The notes beneath the pieces are model-generated. The model was given only the letters and a program-made list of their open reading frames with translations, was not told the origin of the DNA and searched no databases. A DNA stretch of 64,000 nt. Origin: Acidobacteriota bacterium (GTDB lineage Bacteria; Acidobacteriota; Terriglobia; Terriglobales; Acidobacteriaceae). Where the stretch lies: NCBI GenBank assembly GCA_021780075.1, contig JAJXZL010000010.1:58325-122324 (forward strand), given 5' to 3'. Each line of letters begins with the position of its first letter. Position 1 is the first letter of the stretch. Position numbers and translations under genes: made by a program. Positions 1 through 8,761 of the stretch are shown in pieces.

Positions 1-1
1 C

Positions 2-1495
2 AACATGACGGATCTGATGGAAGCCCGCGGCGGTCAGATCGACCCCCTCCGGCTGGCCCGCGAGCTCGGCGCGCCCGTAGCTCAAATCAGCGCTGTCCAA
101 GGCACAGGGCTCGAGGCTGTTTCGCTCTTCCTCAATCAGCAATCCCAGCCGACCACCTCGGCACCGCTCTCGCTGCCCGTGCTTGGCAATGCAGCCAGCA
201 CGCACACGTGGGCCGCGCAGGTCAGCCGCCGCACCGGCTACCGTGCGCCGCTCTCAGCAAAAACCAGCCGCAAAATCGACGACATCCTGCTGCACCGCAT
301 CTGGGGACCGCTCCTGTTCCTCGTGGTCGTGGTCGGCGTATTTGAGGTGGTGTTTTCCATCGGCCAGCCGCTCTCTGACGGTTTTGGTGACGTCCTGGCC
401 CAGATCGGCCAACTGGCTCGTCCGCTGCTGCCCGCGGGCTGGCTGCAATCGCTGCTGCTTGACGGCGCGTGGAAGGGCATCTCGTCCGTACTCGTCTTCC
501 TGCCGCAGATTCTGCTGCTGTTTCTCTTCATCGGCATTCTTGAGGACTCAGGCTATCTGGCCCGCGCCGCCCTCATCGCCGACCGCGTCATGCGCACCAC
601 CGGACTCAACGGCAAAGCATTCATCCCGCTGCTCTCGGCCTACGCCTGCGCCGTCCCGGCCATCATGGCCACGCGCACCATCGAGAACAAACGCGACCGC
701 TTCGCCACCATCCTCGTCACGCCGTTCATGACCTGCTCCGCGCGCCTGCCCGTCTACATGCTGCTCATCGCGGCCTTCATTCCCCACCGCGTATATCTGC
801 ACGGCTTCATCGACCTGCAGACGCTCACCATGCTGGGCCTCTACGTCGCCGGATTTGTCGCTGCCATGACCACTGCCTGGCTGCTCAAAAGCTCCGTCCT
901 CAAGTCCAGCGAAACGCCCTTCATTCTCGAACTGCCCCAGTACCGCATGCCCACGCTGCATTCGCTGGGCATCCGGCTCGTGGACCGCGCGCGCGTCTTC
1001 CTGCGCCAGGCAGGCACCATCATTCTTATGGTGACGCTGGCCCTGTGGGTGCTCGCGCACATCCCGCCGGTCCCCATGGCGGGCGGCTCCTACGCGGCTC
1101 CCAAACTGGCTGAAAGCATGATCGGCCGCCTCGGCCACTTCATCGAACCGGCCATCGCGCCCCTCGGCTTCAACTGGGAAATCGGCATCGGCCTGCTATC
1201 GAGCGTACTGGCGCGCGAAGTCATGGTCAGCACCATGGGCACGCTCTACGGCGCCGACCCCAGCACCGAAGCCCTGAATCTGCAAACCGCCCTGCACCAC
1301 AACATGACGCTCGGCGGCGCGCTGGCCCTCATGATCTTCTTCGCATTCGCCATGCAGTGCACCTCCACCATGGCCGTGGTGCGCCGCGAGACCAACAGTT
1401 GGAAGTGGCCTGCCTTGCAGTTCCTCTACATGCTCGTGCTCGCCTGGGTCGCCGCCTTCGTCGTGAACCATGTCACCATGGCATTCCTCAGCTAG
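2..1495 (+). CDS. feoB: Ferrous iron transporter FeoB, 5'-truncated by window edge
   Basis: GTP-dependent Fe(II) uptake protein of the inner membrane. The reading frame enters the window at Asn-Met-Thr-Asp, the G4 motif (NxxD) of the FeoB G domain, followed by a G5-like 'SAVQGTG' stretch. About 90 residues later come many transmembrane helices carrying the two conserved gate motifs, 'CAVPAIMATR' (about residue 215) and 'AREVMVSTMG' (about residue 403). The N-terminal G1-G3 motifs lie upstream of the window. The frame is open to the left edge, so the first in-frame ATG at 5 is not the real start. It ends with TAG. Two perfect palindromes follow the stop and may help end transcription. Family assignment is secure. 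Confidence 0.95.
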   Translation, partial: NMTDLMEARGGQIDPLRLARELGAPVAQISAVQGTGLEAVSLFLNQQSQPTTSAPLSLPVLGNAASTHTWAAQVSRRTGYRAPLSAKTSRKIDDILLHRIWGPLLFLVVVVGVFEVVFSIGQPLSDGFGDVLAQIGQLARPLLPAGWLQSLLLDGAWKGISSVLVFLPQILLLFLFIGILEDSGYLARAALIADRVMRTTGLNGKAFIPLLSAYACAVPAIMATRTIENKRDRFATILVTPFMTCSARLPVYMLLIAAFIPHRVYLHGFIDLQTLTMLGLYVAGFVAAMTTAWLLKSSVLKSSETPFILELPQYRMPTLHSLGIRLVDRARVFLRQAGTIILMVTLALWVLAHIPPVPMAGGSYAAPKLAESMIGRLGHFIEPAIAPLGFNWEIGIGLLSSVLAREVMVSTMGTLYGADPSTEALNLQTALHHNMTLGGALALMIFFAFAMQCTSTMAVVRRETNSWKWPALQFLYMLVLAWVAAFVVNHVTMAFLS

Positions 1496-1536
1496 TGGTG
1501 TCCGCCACACAGATGGTCGTTTATGTTTTGTGAAAG

Positions 1537-1556
1537 GGCACGACTTTAGTCGTGCC
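1537..1556. repeat. Perfect 9-bp palindrome with TT loop
   Basis: GGCACGACT, a TT loop, then AGTCGTGCC: a perfect 9-bp inverted repeat 42 bases after the feoB stop. Its core (CTTTAG) is the same as that of the second palindrome 20 bases further on. I recall short palindromes of this look as common intergenic repeats of Acidobacteria; that is memory, not a search. It could act as a REP-like element or as a terminator stem. Confidence 0.7.
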
Positions 1557-1576
1557 GAAAACGGCCAGAAATGACC

Positions 1577-1590
1577 GGGGCTTTAGCCCC
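1577..1590. repeat. Second palindrome of the same type
   Basis: GGGGCT, TT, AGCCCC: a 6-bp inverted repeat with the same TTTAG centre as the element at 1537-1556. The pair is separated by 20 bases, as in a two-part REP-like unit. Confidence 0.6.
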
Positions 1591-1827
1591 TGGGTGCGAT
1601 TTTTGACCAATTGGCTCGTCTTGGTGCCATTCAAACACGACCCGATCTTCGGCGGACCACACTAGCTTCAGCTCAATCAGCAGCTTCCAGGTGCACCCCC
1701 CTTTTCCGCTTTCCCGCTCGCGCCCTGCCTCAAAAGTCAGTTGATAAAGTGGTAACTGCCGAGTAGCCGACAAACCGACCACAACGGCACGTGCGCTGGT
1801 CCGCAACGTGTGATACTGAGGATCGAC

Positions 1828-2097
1828 ATGGGCCAACGCAGCCGTGCAAAGCACAACCGGACTCCCGCGCCAATGCCGCGCTTTTCGATGAATTGGTTCG
1901 CTCTGGGCAGATCGACGTGGGTGTTTGTCGTCGGGGTGCTCACGCTGGTGTATGGAACAGCGGGGATGCAGTACAGCCGCTGGAATCACGCAGAGAACGC
2001 GCTCGTTCATCCAGTTTTCCACCCTTGGGCCATTGTCATCGGAATGGCGTTGATCGTGCTCTCATACAAAATGCCGAGACCCGGCACCCGCCGCTGA
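1828..2097 (+). CDS. Small two-helix membrane protein, unknown function
   Basis: An 89-residue protein that I do not recognise. After a basic, proline-containing N-terminus of about 25 residues it has two hydrophobic segments, roughly residues 27-46 and 63-80, joined by a short polar loop (QYSRWNHAENALVHP), and ends in a basic tail. The ATG at 1828 is chosen because GAGG sits six bases upstream (1818-1821); an upstream GTG at 1810 is in frame but lacks this. It lies alone between feoB and another small membrane protein on the same strand. The hydrophobic pattern supports a real inner-membrane protein, but no homology can be claimed. Confidence 0.55.
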   Translation: MGQRSRAKHNRTPAPMPRFSMNWFALGRSTWVFVVGVLTLVYGTAGMQYSRWNHAENALVHPVFHPWAIVIGMALIVLSYKMPRPGTRR

Positions 2098-2261
2098 TCC
2101 AGTTCAGACGGGTTGAAGGGCTTGGCCGGGTCCGGCGAAGGGACGACAGAGGGAAGAGTAGCCGACCAACCGACCGCGAATCCAAAAATGGGTATCTTAG
2201 CTGTTCTTGTCGCGATTCGATCTTGACTCCCATCAACTAACGGCCCGTAGAATTGACGGCA

Positions 2262-2531
2262 ATGCCGGCAGCAATCTATGTCTCGTTAGTCGCGATCTGG
2301 TGCTGCGTTGTTATTGTTCATGGTGCTCTTCAATGCTTTGCTCCAGCTAGGCTGAAGCGCATCGAGGATAGGCTATTCCGTGTCAATAAGGACAGTGCAG
2401 GTGGTGCTTTCATTAGGAAGGCTCGGATTAAGCACGCCCGTAACCCTTCATTACTTTATCGACTCAGCGGCTTAGTGCTGATGGGAGTTGGCTTCTGGAT
2501 GTTGATTTCTGCGCTCAAATTCATTCGTTAG
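2262..2531 (+). CDS. Small two-helix membrane protein, unknown function
   Basis: An 89-residue protein with two hydrophobic segments, about residues 2-22 and 70-87, around a positively charged middle (ARLKRIEDRLFR...KARIKHARNP). The basic middle suggests that the loop is cytoplasmic, with both ends outside. No SD precedes ATG 2262. Instead a TAGAAT hexamer ends eight bases before it and TTGACT lies further upstream (2223-2228), which suggests a leaderless message. An in-frame TTG at 2253 is a less likely start. Codon use is less GC-rich than in the neighbours. Function unknown. Confidence 0.55.
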   Translation: MPAAIYVSLVAIWCCVVIVHGALQCFAPARLKRIEDRLFRVNKDSAGGAFIRKARIKHARNPSLLYRLSGLVLMGVGFWMLISALKFIR

Positions 2532-2632
2532 CGAAATCGCCAAAGAGCAGCCCCGTCAAATTGAGGCATTGCGGGTGTATTAACGGCGGGTGGCCACGGT
2601 CCCAAGACTCTTCCAGATCAAACTGAGGGTGC

Positions 2633-2661
2633 CACCGGTCCCTCGCATTTGGGGACCGGTG
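2633..2661. repeat. Perfect 10-bp inverted repeat
   Basis: CACCGGTCCC (2633-2642) and GGGACCGGTG (2652-2661) are exact inverted copies around a 9-base loop. No T tract follows on either strand. It lies between convergently oriented genes, so it may be a bidirectional transcription stop or a REP-like repeat. Confidence 0.6.
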
Positions 2662-2910
2662 CTGAACGCGATTCAAAATCTCAGTTCATGCCAAATCGCT
2701 GAGACACTCAGCGAGCCAAAACTGCGTCAGAGCGGTTGACCTGCAACCCGGACAGAACTACACAATCACCCGCCCCAACACGTCTCCGCTCCGAACCCCA
2801 CCCCTCAAAAATCAGTTTGCAGAGAATTACCAGCCCCCGTGGCACAATTTCAGTAGGGTAAAGAGCGGCGGGACTCGCCATCCGCCAGGTGTTCCGGCTT
2901 GAAGGTTCGT

Positions 2911-2939
2911 ACCCCCCTACCCCCCTACCCCCCCTTTTT
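2911..2939. repeat. C6-TA-C6-TA-C7 tract followed by T5
   Basis: Three runs of six, six and seven cytosines separated by TA, then five T. The minus strand is a G-rich tract with quadruplex potential, the plus strand an i-motif candidate. It lies about 150 bases downstream of the dsbD-like gene's stop on that gene's transcribed strand. Confidence 0.6.
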
Positions 2940-3091
2940 GAGCGTTTTTGTTTTTTCCACAAAAAGCTTGCAGAAGCTGGGCATTGACTCGGCTCCCGCA
3001 GCCGGTAAATGTTGGGGTGGTAGCCAAATGCCGGTACCCCCTGTCGTCCAGGGCACGACGCAGTGGATGAAGCAGCGCCAAGCCGTCTTCT

Positions 3092-5287
3092 TTACTTCAG
3101 CGCAGAAGCCCTTGCGCTGCTTTGGTTTGCGTGGCGCGGCAGCGCAACCAGTGCATTGGTTACAATGCCCGGCGTCAGTACTTCAGGCAGCATTTGCGGA
3201 GTGCTGTTGCCCGGCACATACAGCGCATATGCCGGCACACCGTCACGCCCCAGAGCCGTCAGCGCCTGCGTAATTGCGTCGTCGTGCCGCGTCCAGTCCG
3301 CCCGCAACAAGGCGACGTTGGCGTCAGCAAAGGCCTGCTGCACCTGCGTCTGGCTCAGGGCCACACGCTCATTCACCTGGCAGCTCAGGCACCAGCTCGC
3401 CGTAAAGTCCACAAACACTGGCCGCCCCTGTGCCTGATAGCGAGCAACCGTCTCCGCCGACCATGGCTCCCAGCCCTGCTTCTCCGTCACGGAACTCGCC
3501 TCAGACGCCGTGCTCAGCCGGCGCGGCGCAAGTGCGCTCACCGCAATCACCACCAAAACAATCCCAATAGCCACCGCCGTAGACCAGCGCCGCGCCGGCC
3601 AGCGACCCAGGAACCACCCCGCAATGGCCAGCAGCAGGAAGCTGCCCAGCAGCGCCGCCAGTACTGAGGCTCCGTAGGCCTGCGCCACCACCCACGCCAG
3701 CCAGATCACCGTCGCAAAAATCGGCACGGAGATCGCCTGCTTCAGCACGTCCATCCACGCGCCGGGCCGTGGCAGCAGGCGCGTCCAGGCAGGCTGCAGC
3801 GTCAGCGCCACATACGGCGCGGCCAGTCCAAGAGCGAGCGCGGTAAACACGGCAAAGGTCACCGCCGCAGGCTGCGCCAGCGCGTAGCCGACCGCCGCGC
3901 CCATCAGCGGAGCCGTGCACGGCGTGGCCACAATCACCGCAAGCACACCCGTGAAAAAGCTGCCCGTATAGCCCTGCCTGGTTGCCAGCGAACCACCCGT
4001 ACTGGTCAGCGTCAGTCCAATCTCAAACTGCCCCGCCAGCGAAAGCCCCAGAAAGAACAGCAACCCTGCCATCAACGACAAAAACACCGGCGACTGGAAC
4101 TGGAATCCCCAGCCAAGGCCTGTGCCCGCCGCGCGCAACCCCAGCAGCACTCCGACCAGAATCCAGAAGGAGACAACAATGCCAAGGGTATACACAAAAC
4201 CATGCGCCCGCAGTTTACGCCGTTCCTCGCTGCCCGACTGCACCAGCGCCAGTCCTTTGAGGAAAAGCACCGGAAACACGCACGGCATCAGGTTCAGCAG
4301 CAGCCCGCCAAGAAACGCCAATCCCGCCGCACTGAACAGCCCCATGGACGACGAAGAGGAAACCCGGCCTGCAGCAGGCGCCGGACTCATTGCTGCACCG
4401 GATGCGGGACTGGCCGCGGCAGGCTCATCGGCCACCGCTGGAACGCCCTTCACCATGCCCGGCAACGCCGCAATCTCATATGCCCGCCCGCCCGCAAGCT
4501 CCAGAACACCTTTCAGTTCAGCAGGGTTTGCAGTCAGGCCCGCATCCTTCCTGAGGTCCAGCACAAAACCCCTGGGCGTGGGCGTTAATCTCTGCGCAGC
4601 CGGATTGTCCAGAATGCCCTGGTCCGCCGGGAAAAACACGGCGCTGTCTTCCTTCTGGCCTGTCACCACAGCCAGGCGAAAATCAGACTTTTCCGGCTGG
4701 AAAACCGCCTTGAATAGATGCGGCTGCGGTTTTGGCAACCTGGCAGCAAACCGGTCGTAGAGCGCCTGGTCGGAGACCAGCACCGTCGATTTGCCCTGAT
4801 GCCCGGCAATCTCCCGGTCTACTTCCAGATCCGCCTTGCCCGGAATGCATGTCGCCTGGCAGACCAGCCAGCTTACTTTGGCCTGCAACGGCGCCGGACC
4901 CGGCTTGGCCGTCTGCGCCACCTGCAGCGCAAGCGGGAACAGAACCTCATTCTCGTAGCCGAAATCCATCAGCGGCCCCAGAGGCAAACGCTGCGGTGCA
5001 GGAAACTCAAGGTCGCTCGCCGTCACGCCCTGCGGCAGGGTCCAGTGGATGCGCGGCGGCTGGCCTGCATCGCCCGCATTCTTCCAGTAAACATGCCAGC
5101 CCGGTTCCAGCTTGAAGTAAAGCCCTGCATGCGCAGTCCCACCCCGGCTCAGTTCCTGCGGAAGAACCACAAGCTGTACATGCACATGCGGCCCATCGGC
5201 TGAACTGGAAGCGGCCAGCGCAGGGAGACATGCAGCCAGCGGAACGAGAAACGCGAGGGCGAGTCGGAAAAAGCGCATTGCAGACAA
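3092..5287 (-). CDS. DsbD/ScsB-like thiol:disulfide interchange protein
   Basis: A 731-residue inner-membrane protein that should pass electrons from cytoplasmic thioredoxin to envelope thiols. Residues 1-25 are a signal peptide. Residues 30-300 form a DsbD-type alpha domain with a CQATC pair (143-147). About eight hydrophobic segments (315-590) carry the two essential membrane cysteines in MPCVFP (C336) and ATPCTAP (C457). A C-terminal thioredoxin domain has WCLSC (C633, C636). This three-part layout fits DsbD and the copper-linked ScsB branch. TTG 5287 is chosen because GAGGAG lies five bases upstream; ATG 5278 is the alternative. It is last in a minus-strand run with lnt, prfB and a CoA-binding gene. 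Confidence 0.9.
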   Translation of the reverse strand: MSAMRFFRLALAFLVPLAACLPALAASSSADGPHVHVQLVVLPQELSRGGTAHAGLYFKLEPGWHVYWKNAGDAGQPPRIHWTLPQGVTASDLEFPAPQRLPLGPLMDFGYENEVLFPLALQVAQTAKPGPAPLQAKVSWLVCQATCIPGKADLEVDREIAGHQGKSTVLVSDQALYDRFAARLPKPQPHLFKAVFQPEKSDFRLAVVTGQKEDSAVFFPADQGILDNPAAQRLTPTPRGFVLDLRKDAGLTANPAELKGVLELAGGRAYEIAALPGMVKGVPAVADEPAAASPASGAAMSPAPAAGRVSSSSSMGLFSAAGLAFLGGLLLNLMPCVFPVLFLKGLALVQSGSEERRKLRAHGFVYTLGIVVSFWILVGVLLGLRAAGTGLGWGFQFQSPVFLSLMAGLLFFLGLSLAGQFEIGLTLTSTGGSLATRQGYTGSFFTGVLAVIVATPCTAPLMGAAVGYALAQPAAVTFAVFTALALGLAAPYVALTLQPAWTRLLPRPGAWMDVLKQAISVPIFATVIWLAWVVAQAYGASVLAALLGSFLLLAIAGWFLGRWPARRWSTAVAIGIVLVVIAVSALAPRRLSTASEASSVTEKQGWEPWSAETVARYQAQGRPVFVDFTASWCLSCQVNERVALSQTQVQQAFADANVALLRADWTRHDDAITQALTALGRDGVPAYALYVPGNSTPQMLPEVLTPGIVTNALVALPRHANQSSARASALK

Positions 5288-5383
5288 AAGTTCTCCTCTG
5301 TTGGACGCTCCCGGAGCCGGGTTGGTCGCCGGAAATTCAGCTTCCCGCGCCGGTACCAGCGCCCATTGTCCCCGCGCGGCGGC

Positions 5384-5821
5384 TCAGAGATGCTCGGCCA
5401 GCCGGGCGTGCTGGCGGAAAATGCAATCATTCTGGATGCACTTCACTCCGGCAGCACGCGCGCGCGCCACCGCCTCATCATGCATCACTTCTTCCTGCAG
5501 CCACAGGTACGGGATGCCCAGACGAATGACATCATCCACAATGGCCGGCACATGCTCGCTGGCGCGGAAAACGTCCACCAGGTCGATTCCCTTTCCTGTC
5601 TCGCGCTGCGCGGCAGCCTGCGCGGCATCCAGGTCTGGATAGGACTTCTTACCTGCCACCTCGCTCAAGGCAGGATTCACCGGCAGCACGCGATAGCCAT
5701 TCTCGGCAAGGTAGCGTCCGATGTTATGGCTGGCGCGCCAGGGCTTGTCACTCATGCCCACCACGGCAATGGTTCGCGCCGTGCGCAGCATTTCTTCTAT
5801 CACAGCAGGGTCGTTGGCCAT
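5384..5821 (-). CDS. CoA-binding protein (YccU family)
   Basis: A 145-residue single-domain protein of the CoA-binding (succinyl-CoA synthetase alpha-like Rossmann) family. It shows an N-terminal nucleotide-binding turn 'TIAVVGMSDKP' (about residues 17-27), then 'GYRVLPVNP' and 'LWLQEEV', as in YccU-type proteins. Members bind CoA, but their physiological role is unsettled. ATG 5821 has ACGGAGGAT directly upstream, and the gene begins 24 bases after prfB, so the two are probably cotranscribed. About 96 bases separate it from the dsbD-like gene below. Confidence 0.85.
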   Translation of the reverse strand: MANDPAVIEEMLRTARTIAVVGMSDKPWRASHNIGRYLAENGYRVLPVNPALSEVAGKKSYPDLDAAQAAAQRETGKGIDLVDVFRASEHVPAIVDDVIRLGIPYLWLQEEVMHDEAVARARAAGVKCIQNDCIFRQHARLAEHL

Positions 5822-5845
5822 ATCCTCCGTTACCCTCCAGCTGGA

Positions 5846-6983
5846 TTAGACGTCCAGCTCGTCCTTGTCGGTGGCAGCCACCGCGGTTCCGCGGCGCTTG
5901 GCCAGCAGATAGCCGCGCAGAAACGGCTCCAGATAGCCATCCAGCACCTTATCCACGTCGCCCACTTCCACCTTGGTGCGATGATCCTTGGCAATCCGGT
6001 ACGGTTGCAGCACATAGGAGCGAATCTGCGATCCAAAGTTGATTTCGAGCTTTGAGTCTTCCAGCTTCTTGCTCACGGCGCGCTTCTTTTCGAGCTCATA
6101 TTCGTAAAGCCGTGACCGCAGCATCTTCATCGCCTTCTCGCGGTTCTTGTGCTGCGAGCGCTCGTTCTGGCATTGCACCACGATGCCTGTGGGCAGGTGC
6201 GTCATGCGTACCGCGGAGTCCGTCGTGTTCACGTGCTGCCCGCCCTTGCCGCCGGAGCGGTAGGTATCGATGCGCAGGTCCTCAAGCTTCAAATCCACTT
6301 GAATTGAGTCGTCAATCTCCGGAGAGACGTAAACCGAGGCAAACGAGGTATGCCGGCGCTTGGCGGAGTCAAACGGCGAAATGCGCACCAGACGGTGCAC
6401 GCCGCTTTCGCCTGCCAGCATACCGAAGGCGTAGTCGCCAATGATGGTGAAGGTCGCCGACTTGATGCCCGCCTCTTCGCCATCCTGGTAGTCGTTCATT
6501 TCCGTTTTGAAGCCCTGCTGCTCCGCCCAGCGCAGATACATGCGCAGCAGCATCTCGGCCCAATCCTGGCTTTCCGTGCCGCCGGCCCCGGGGTGGACAG
6601 TCACAATGGCATTGAGCGCGTCCGCCTCGCCGGAAAGCATGGTGCGCGCTTCCAATTCTTCGGCAAAAGCGGCCAGAGCCTTGATGTCGCGTTCCAGGTC
6701 CGCCAGCACGTCTTCGCCTTCGCGGGCCAGCTCAAAGTAGGCCTCGATGTCGCTTGTACGGCGCACCAGCTCTTCATCGTCTGCTATCAGCGCTTCAAGG
6801 CGCTTGCGGTCGCGCATCAGCGGCTGGCTGGCCGCGGGATTGGACCACATGGCCGGATCGGCCAGCTTTGCTTCTATGTCAGCGAGTTCCCTGCGGATGC
6901 GGGCAGGGTCAAAGATACTCCCGCAGGTCGCGGACTTGGTCGCGCACGGGAGCGTAAGCGGATTCGAGATCGTTCAACGACAT
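5846..6983 (-). CDS. prfB: Peptide chain release factor 2, expressed by +1 frameshift
   Basis: RF2 recognises UGA and UAA stop codons. ATG 6983 opens a 24-codon frame that ends in an in-frame TGA (6911-6909). The context is the classic frameshift site: a GGGAG SD-like element, then TAT, CTT, TGA, C. Shifting +1 at CTT joins it to the main frame and gives about 378 residues. That frame carries the SPF tripeptide ('ISPFDS') for stop-codon choice and the GGQ loop ('SGGKGGQHVN') for peptide release. Residues before the first in-frame ATG (6850) are clearly RF2-like, so a start there would be wrong. It lies nine bases after lnt and 24 bases before the CoA-binding gene. Too much active RF2 stops its own synthesis. 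Confidence 0.97.
6908..6923 (-). promoter_or_regulatory. prfB: RF2 programmed +1 frameshift signal
   Basis: Reading the minus strand: CGG GAG TAT CTT TGA C. The GGGAG pairs with 16S rRNA just upstream of the slippery CUU, and the UGA is a poor stop because C follows. Every element matches the well-studied bacterial RF2 autoregulation site. Confidence 0.95.
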
Positions 6984-6992
6984 GCTTTTCTC

Positions 6993-8642
6993 TTATGACC
7001 TGACTTTGGTTTGAAATTCCGGCCTGAGGCTGACGCGCAATGCCCAGCCAACAATGCCTAAAGCAAGTATGGCACAGACCCAGCCGAAGATGTCGCCGTG
7101 GGCCGAGTAGAAGGTTATGTCGTCGCGAAAACCGAATTCAGCGGGGAGCACGTCCGTCTGGTGGCGCGGAATGCTCTGGCGGACGCGGCCGTAGGGGTCG
7201 ATCGACGCTGTAACGCCGTTGTTGGTGTCGCGCAGCAGCCACCGCCGGTTTTCAATCGCCCTCATACGCGCCATGTTCAGGTGTTGCCACGGCGCGCTGG
7301 TGTCGCCGTACCAGCCGTCATCGCTGATGTTCACCAGCACCTCCGCGCCCAGGCGGGAGAACTGCCGCACTTCGTCGGCAAAGACCGCCTCATAGCAGAT
7401 GAAGACTCCGTAGCGATGCCCGTTGAGGCGAAATACTTCGCGGTTTTCGCCGCGCGTAAACTCTGAAACCCGGCCCGTGAGCTTGCGCGCAAAGAAGAGC
7501 AGATTTTTGAAGGGCACGTATTCGCCGAAGGGGACCAGGTGGATCTTGTCGTAGCGGCCTACGCGTGCTCCATCCGCGCCTACAACGAGCGCGGAGTTGT
7601 AGTCGCGCCATTCCTGATCCTCGGCGGAGTAATCTGCGCCGATAGAGCCCACGACGAGGGGTGCCTGCGTGGCGTGGGCAATCGAGATCAGCGCATTCTG
7701 AAAGCGGGCATCCTGCTCCACAAACGGCGCCGGCGACTCCGGCCATGCAACCAGGTCGGGATGCGTTGGATATGGCGGACAAGTAATTTCCTGCGTAGGC
7801 GCCCCGGTCTGCGGAATCCCGGCAATGTAGCTCTTGCACTGCTCCTCTGCCAGGCGTGTGAACTCGGCTATATGGCGCTCCCACTCCGGCCCAGCCCATG
7901 CATTGTCTGTACCCACGTCAAGATTTGGTTGGATGAGCACCGCGGTCGCCGTTGGCGCGGGATGGGGCGGCTCAAGGAAGAGGCCGGCCACTCCACCAAG
8001 CAGCAGAGCCCCGCCGGCAATGCCAGAGCGCAGGCGCGCGGAGTCCTGTTGAAGAACCAGCCCGCCCGCGAGGAGCGCATTGACAGTCACAAGAACAAAG
8101 CTGATGCCGTAAACGCCCGTCCATGGTGCAAGCTGGTTGACCAGCGCATTGTCCACCTGAGAATAGCCGAGCTGATCCCATGGAACGCTGGTGATGCGGG
8201 AGGCTGCGAGTTCGAGAGCGGCCCACAAAACGGGTGCAACCGCGAGCGCCAGACGTGTGCTGCCGGATGCTCGCCGAACCAGCATCACCCCAAGACCAAA
8301 GAGTCCGAAGTAGAGCCCAAGCACCAGACTGAATCCGATCAACAAAAGCGTCGGCGCCATGGGCGGCATGTCGCCGTAGCGGCTCATCGTGTCGCGGACC
8401 CAGTAACAGTTGCCGCAATACCAGAGAAAGCCGCAGAAATATGCCAGTAGAAAGGCGCGGCGCAGCGGGCGGGGCCGCTCAATACTCGCAGGCAACAGGA
8501 TCGCCCAGAGCAGCGGGACCAGGCCGATCCAGGCAAATATGCTTCGCCAGGCCGGCATCGGCCCGGCGATTGGGAACGGCAACTCGAGTAATCCGGCCGA
8601 CAGGCCTGCGGCAGCCCACAACTTCCACGAATCGCGCTGCAT
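6993..8642 (-). CDS. lnt: Apolipoprotein N-acyltransferase
   Basis: A 549-residue inner-membrane enzyme that adds the third acyl chain to the N-terminal cysteine of lipoproteins, using phospholipid as donor. Residues 1-220 hold several hydrophobic segments. The nitrilase-like domain follows, with the catalytic triad visible as E302 in WPES, K366 in 'YDKIHLVPFGEYVP', and C416 in 'FICYEA'; a last helix lies near 520-540. Length matches the family. ATG 8642 is used. Its TAA is nine bases from the prfB start, so lnt probably leads an operon lnt-prfB-CoA-binding-dsbD-like. The operon mixes envelope maturation with translation termination. Confidence 0.95.
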   Translation of the reverse strand: MQRDSWKLWAAAGLSAGLLELPFPIAGPMPAWRSIFAWIGLVPLLWAILLPASIERPRPLRRAFLLAYFCGFLWYCGNCYWVRDTMSRYGDMPPMAPTLLLIGFSLVLGLYFGLFGLGVMLVRRASGSTRLALAVAPVLWAALELAASRITSVPWDQLGYSQVDNALVNQLAPWTGVYGISFVLVTVNALLAGGLVLQQDSARLRSGIAGGALLLGGVAGLFLEPPHPAPTATAVLIQPNLDVGTDNAWAGPEWERHIAEFTRLAEEQCKSYIAGIPQTGAPTQEITCPPYPTHPDLVAWPESPAPFVEQDARFQNALISIAHATQAPLVVGSIGADYSAEDQEWRDYNSALVVGADGARVGRYDKIHLVPFGEYVPFKNLLFFARKLTGRVSEFTRGENREVFRLNGHRYGVFICYEAVFADEVRQFSRLGAEVLVNISDDGWYGDTSAPWQHLNMARMRAIENRRWLLRDTNNGVTASIDPYGRVRQSIPRHQTDVLPAEFGFRDDITFYSAHGDIFGWVCAILALGIVGWALRVSLRPEFQTKVRS

Positions 8643-8761
8643 ACTGGACGAGTGTAAAGCATCTGGTAGGGGGCTGGCGGTGCTCGGTCTACTCCGCTAT
8701 CTGCAATTTTTTCGTATTTCAGCTAAGAGCAGATCGCCGTCGACAGGCTACAATCGTGTGT

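Larger units (their letters stand above)
1496..1827. other. Repeat-bearing spacer downstream of feoB
   Basis: No convincing gene. It holds the two TTTAG-centred palindromes described separately. On the minus strand, an open frame from about 1880 down to 1546 reads protein-like over its last 60 residues (it contains 'WKLLIELKLVWSAEDRVVFEW'-type alternation) but has no visible start or SD and runs into the palindromes. It may be the remnant of a small gene or chance; I do not call it. Confidence 0.4.
2532..3091. other. 560-base spacer with inverted repeat and C-run tract
   Basis: No gene supported. It contains a perfect 10-bp inverted repeat (2633-2661) and a run of three C blocks (2911-2939), both listed separately. 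The long minus-strand frame across 2708-2962 has the composition of non-coding DNA. The spacer separates a plus-strand small gene from the 3' end of the minus-strand dsbD-like gene. Confidence 0.6.

Noticed and set aside
548..1138. 196-codon minus-strand frame inside feoB
   Set aside because: Antisense of a clear FeoB membrane domain; His/Gly/Asp-rich composition is typical of the complement of GC-rich coding DNA.
1546..2022. 158-codon minus-strand frame after feoB
   Set aside because: Overlaps the better supported plus-strand membrane protein, has no SD, and ends inside a palindrome. Its last 60 residues look somewhat protein-like, so it is mentioned only as a possible remnant.
7539..8450. 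303-codon plus-strand frame across lnt
   Set aside because: Antisense of lnt, whose catalytic residues are all present; no SD or domain.
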